6,313 bases of DNA, taken from assembly GCA_016932295.1 (NCBI GenBank), contig JAFGDC010000306.1:1-6313 (forward strand), given 5' to 3'. The notes under the pieces were generated by a model. The model did no database searches. It was not told where the DNA came from and worked only from the letters and a program-made list of their open reading frames with translations. How positions within the stretch are numbered: the first letter of the stretch is position 1; every line of letters starts with the position of its first letter. Below are positions 5,912 to 6,313 of the stretch, piece by piece. The stretch is from a candidate division CSSED10-310 bacterium. Lineage in GTDB: Bacteria > CSSED10-310 > JAFGDC01. The translations under genes were made by a program, and so were the position numbers.

Positions 5912-6313
5912 TCATTCGCCGGGATTCAGGCGTTCCGGATCCACCTCCAGCAACGGCGCCAGCACCCGCAGCGTTTCCCGGGCCTGGATTTCGTATCCCG
6001 CCGGACCCAGGTGCCCCGCATCGATGAACAGGTCGGGCGCCGCATTCAACTCCAGCAGCATCGGCATGTCCACCACCGGTACACCAGCCTCGTGCGCAAT
6101 CCGTCGGACCGCCACCTGGTGCGCCAGGTCGCCGCTTCTGGTCAACTGCAGGGCCAGATCGAAACGCCGCACCGCCCAGTCCCATTTGTCCATCTCCTGG
6201 TAACACACCGCCAGATAATAATTCGTCATGGCGAACTCCGGGAAGGAATGCAGGCTCCGCTCGAACCGCGCCGCCGCCGACTCATACTCCCCGTCATACC
6301 AGGCCTGCAATCC
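5912..6313 (-). CDS. TPR protein with SGNH-hydrolase-like C-terminus (5' end off the window)
   Basis: The frame is open from the right edge to the TGA at 5912, giving the last 133 residues. A TTG codon at 6310 is not needed as a start, because the frame continues beyond the edge. Residues 3-58 form about two tetratricopeptide-like helical hairpins (WYDGEYESAAARFERSL, then TNYYLAVCYQEMDKWDWAVR). Residues 66-118 match the last part of an SGNH/GDSL hydrolase. A helix and strand (RRIAHEAGVPVVDMP) are followed by LFIDAGHLGPAGYEIQA, in which Asp98 and His101 would be the catalytic Asp-x-x-His pair. The nucleophile Ser block and the oxyanion Gly and Asn blocks would lie upstream, outside the window. 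Known proteins with TPR helices inserted before the last SGNH block fit this arrangement. They are usually esterases or acyl-modifying enzymes of the cell envelope. Activity cannot be judged without the N-terminal part. The gene converges on the peptidase gene. Confidence 0.78.
   Translation of the reverse strand, partial: GLQAWYDGEYESAAARFERSLHSFPEFAMTNYYLAVCYQEMDKWDWAVRRFDLALQLTRSGDLAHQVAVRRIAHEAGVPVVDMPMLLELNAAPDLFIDAGHLGPAGYEIQARETLRVLAPLLEVDPERLNPGE

Overview
The window looks like chromosomal DNA from an uncultured, GC-rich (roughly 60% by eye), probably diderm bacterium. It combines a short lipoprotein, secreted proteins with Sec signals, and a large extracellular multidomain peptidase with a Pro/Thr-rich linker. 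That style of surface protein is familiar from deltaproteobacteria-like lineages and from candidate phyla of the FCB/PVC type. The sequence alone does not fix the phylum. I see no RNA gene, IS element, prophage gene or CRISPR array.

Layout. Positions 1-354 (minus) hold the N-terminal 118 residues of a secreted protein with a parallel beta-helix type N-terminus; the rest lies off the left edge. Positions 355-724 hold no gene. This stretch carries that gene's ribosome site, three imperfect 19-20 bp tandem repeats (about 369-436) and a TTGACA-type promoter (508-536). Then come three minus-strand genes, in transcription order: a Sui1/eIF1-like YciH protein (1927-2280), a DUF2007-like protein with a C-terminal zinc ribbon (1571-1891), and a predicted lipoprotein of unknown function (725-1453). 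The first two are 35 bp apart and probably co-transcribed. The lipoprotein gene follows a 117 bp gap containing its own promoter candidate.

A 197 bp divergent intergenic region (2281-2477) separates yciH from the only complete plus-strand gene, 2478-5852. That gene encodes a 1124-residue secreted M14 zinc carboxypeptidase with a complete catalytic set, followed by a transthyretin-like domain, several beta-sandwich modules, a Pro/Thr linker and a distinctive C-terminal module. After a 59 bp convergent gap, 5912-6313 (minus) is the C-terminal part of a TPR protein ending in an SGNH-hydrolase-like Asp-x-x-His block.

The genes do not form an obvious single pathway. The peptidase and the beta-helix protein act outside the cytoplasm. 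The YciH and zinc-ribbon proteins are cytoplasmic, with YciH linked to translation initiation. No new multi-gene system can be argued for. The best leads are the tandem repeats in the leader of the beta-helix gene, the C-terminal module of the peptidase, and the adjacency of two small Cys4 proteins, one a Sui1 protein with an N-terminal zinc knuckle.
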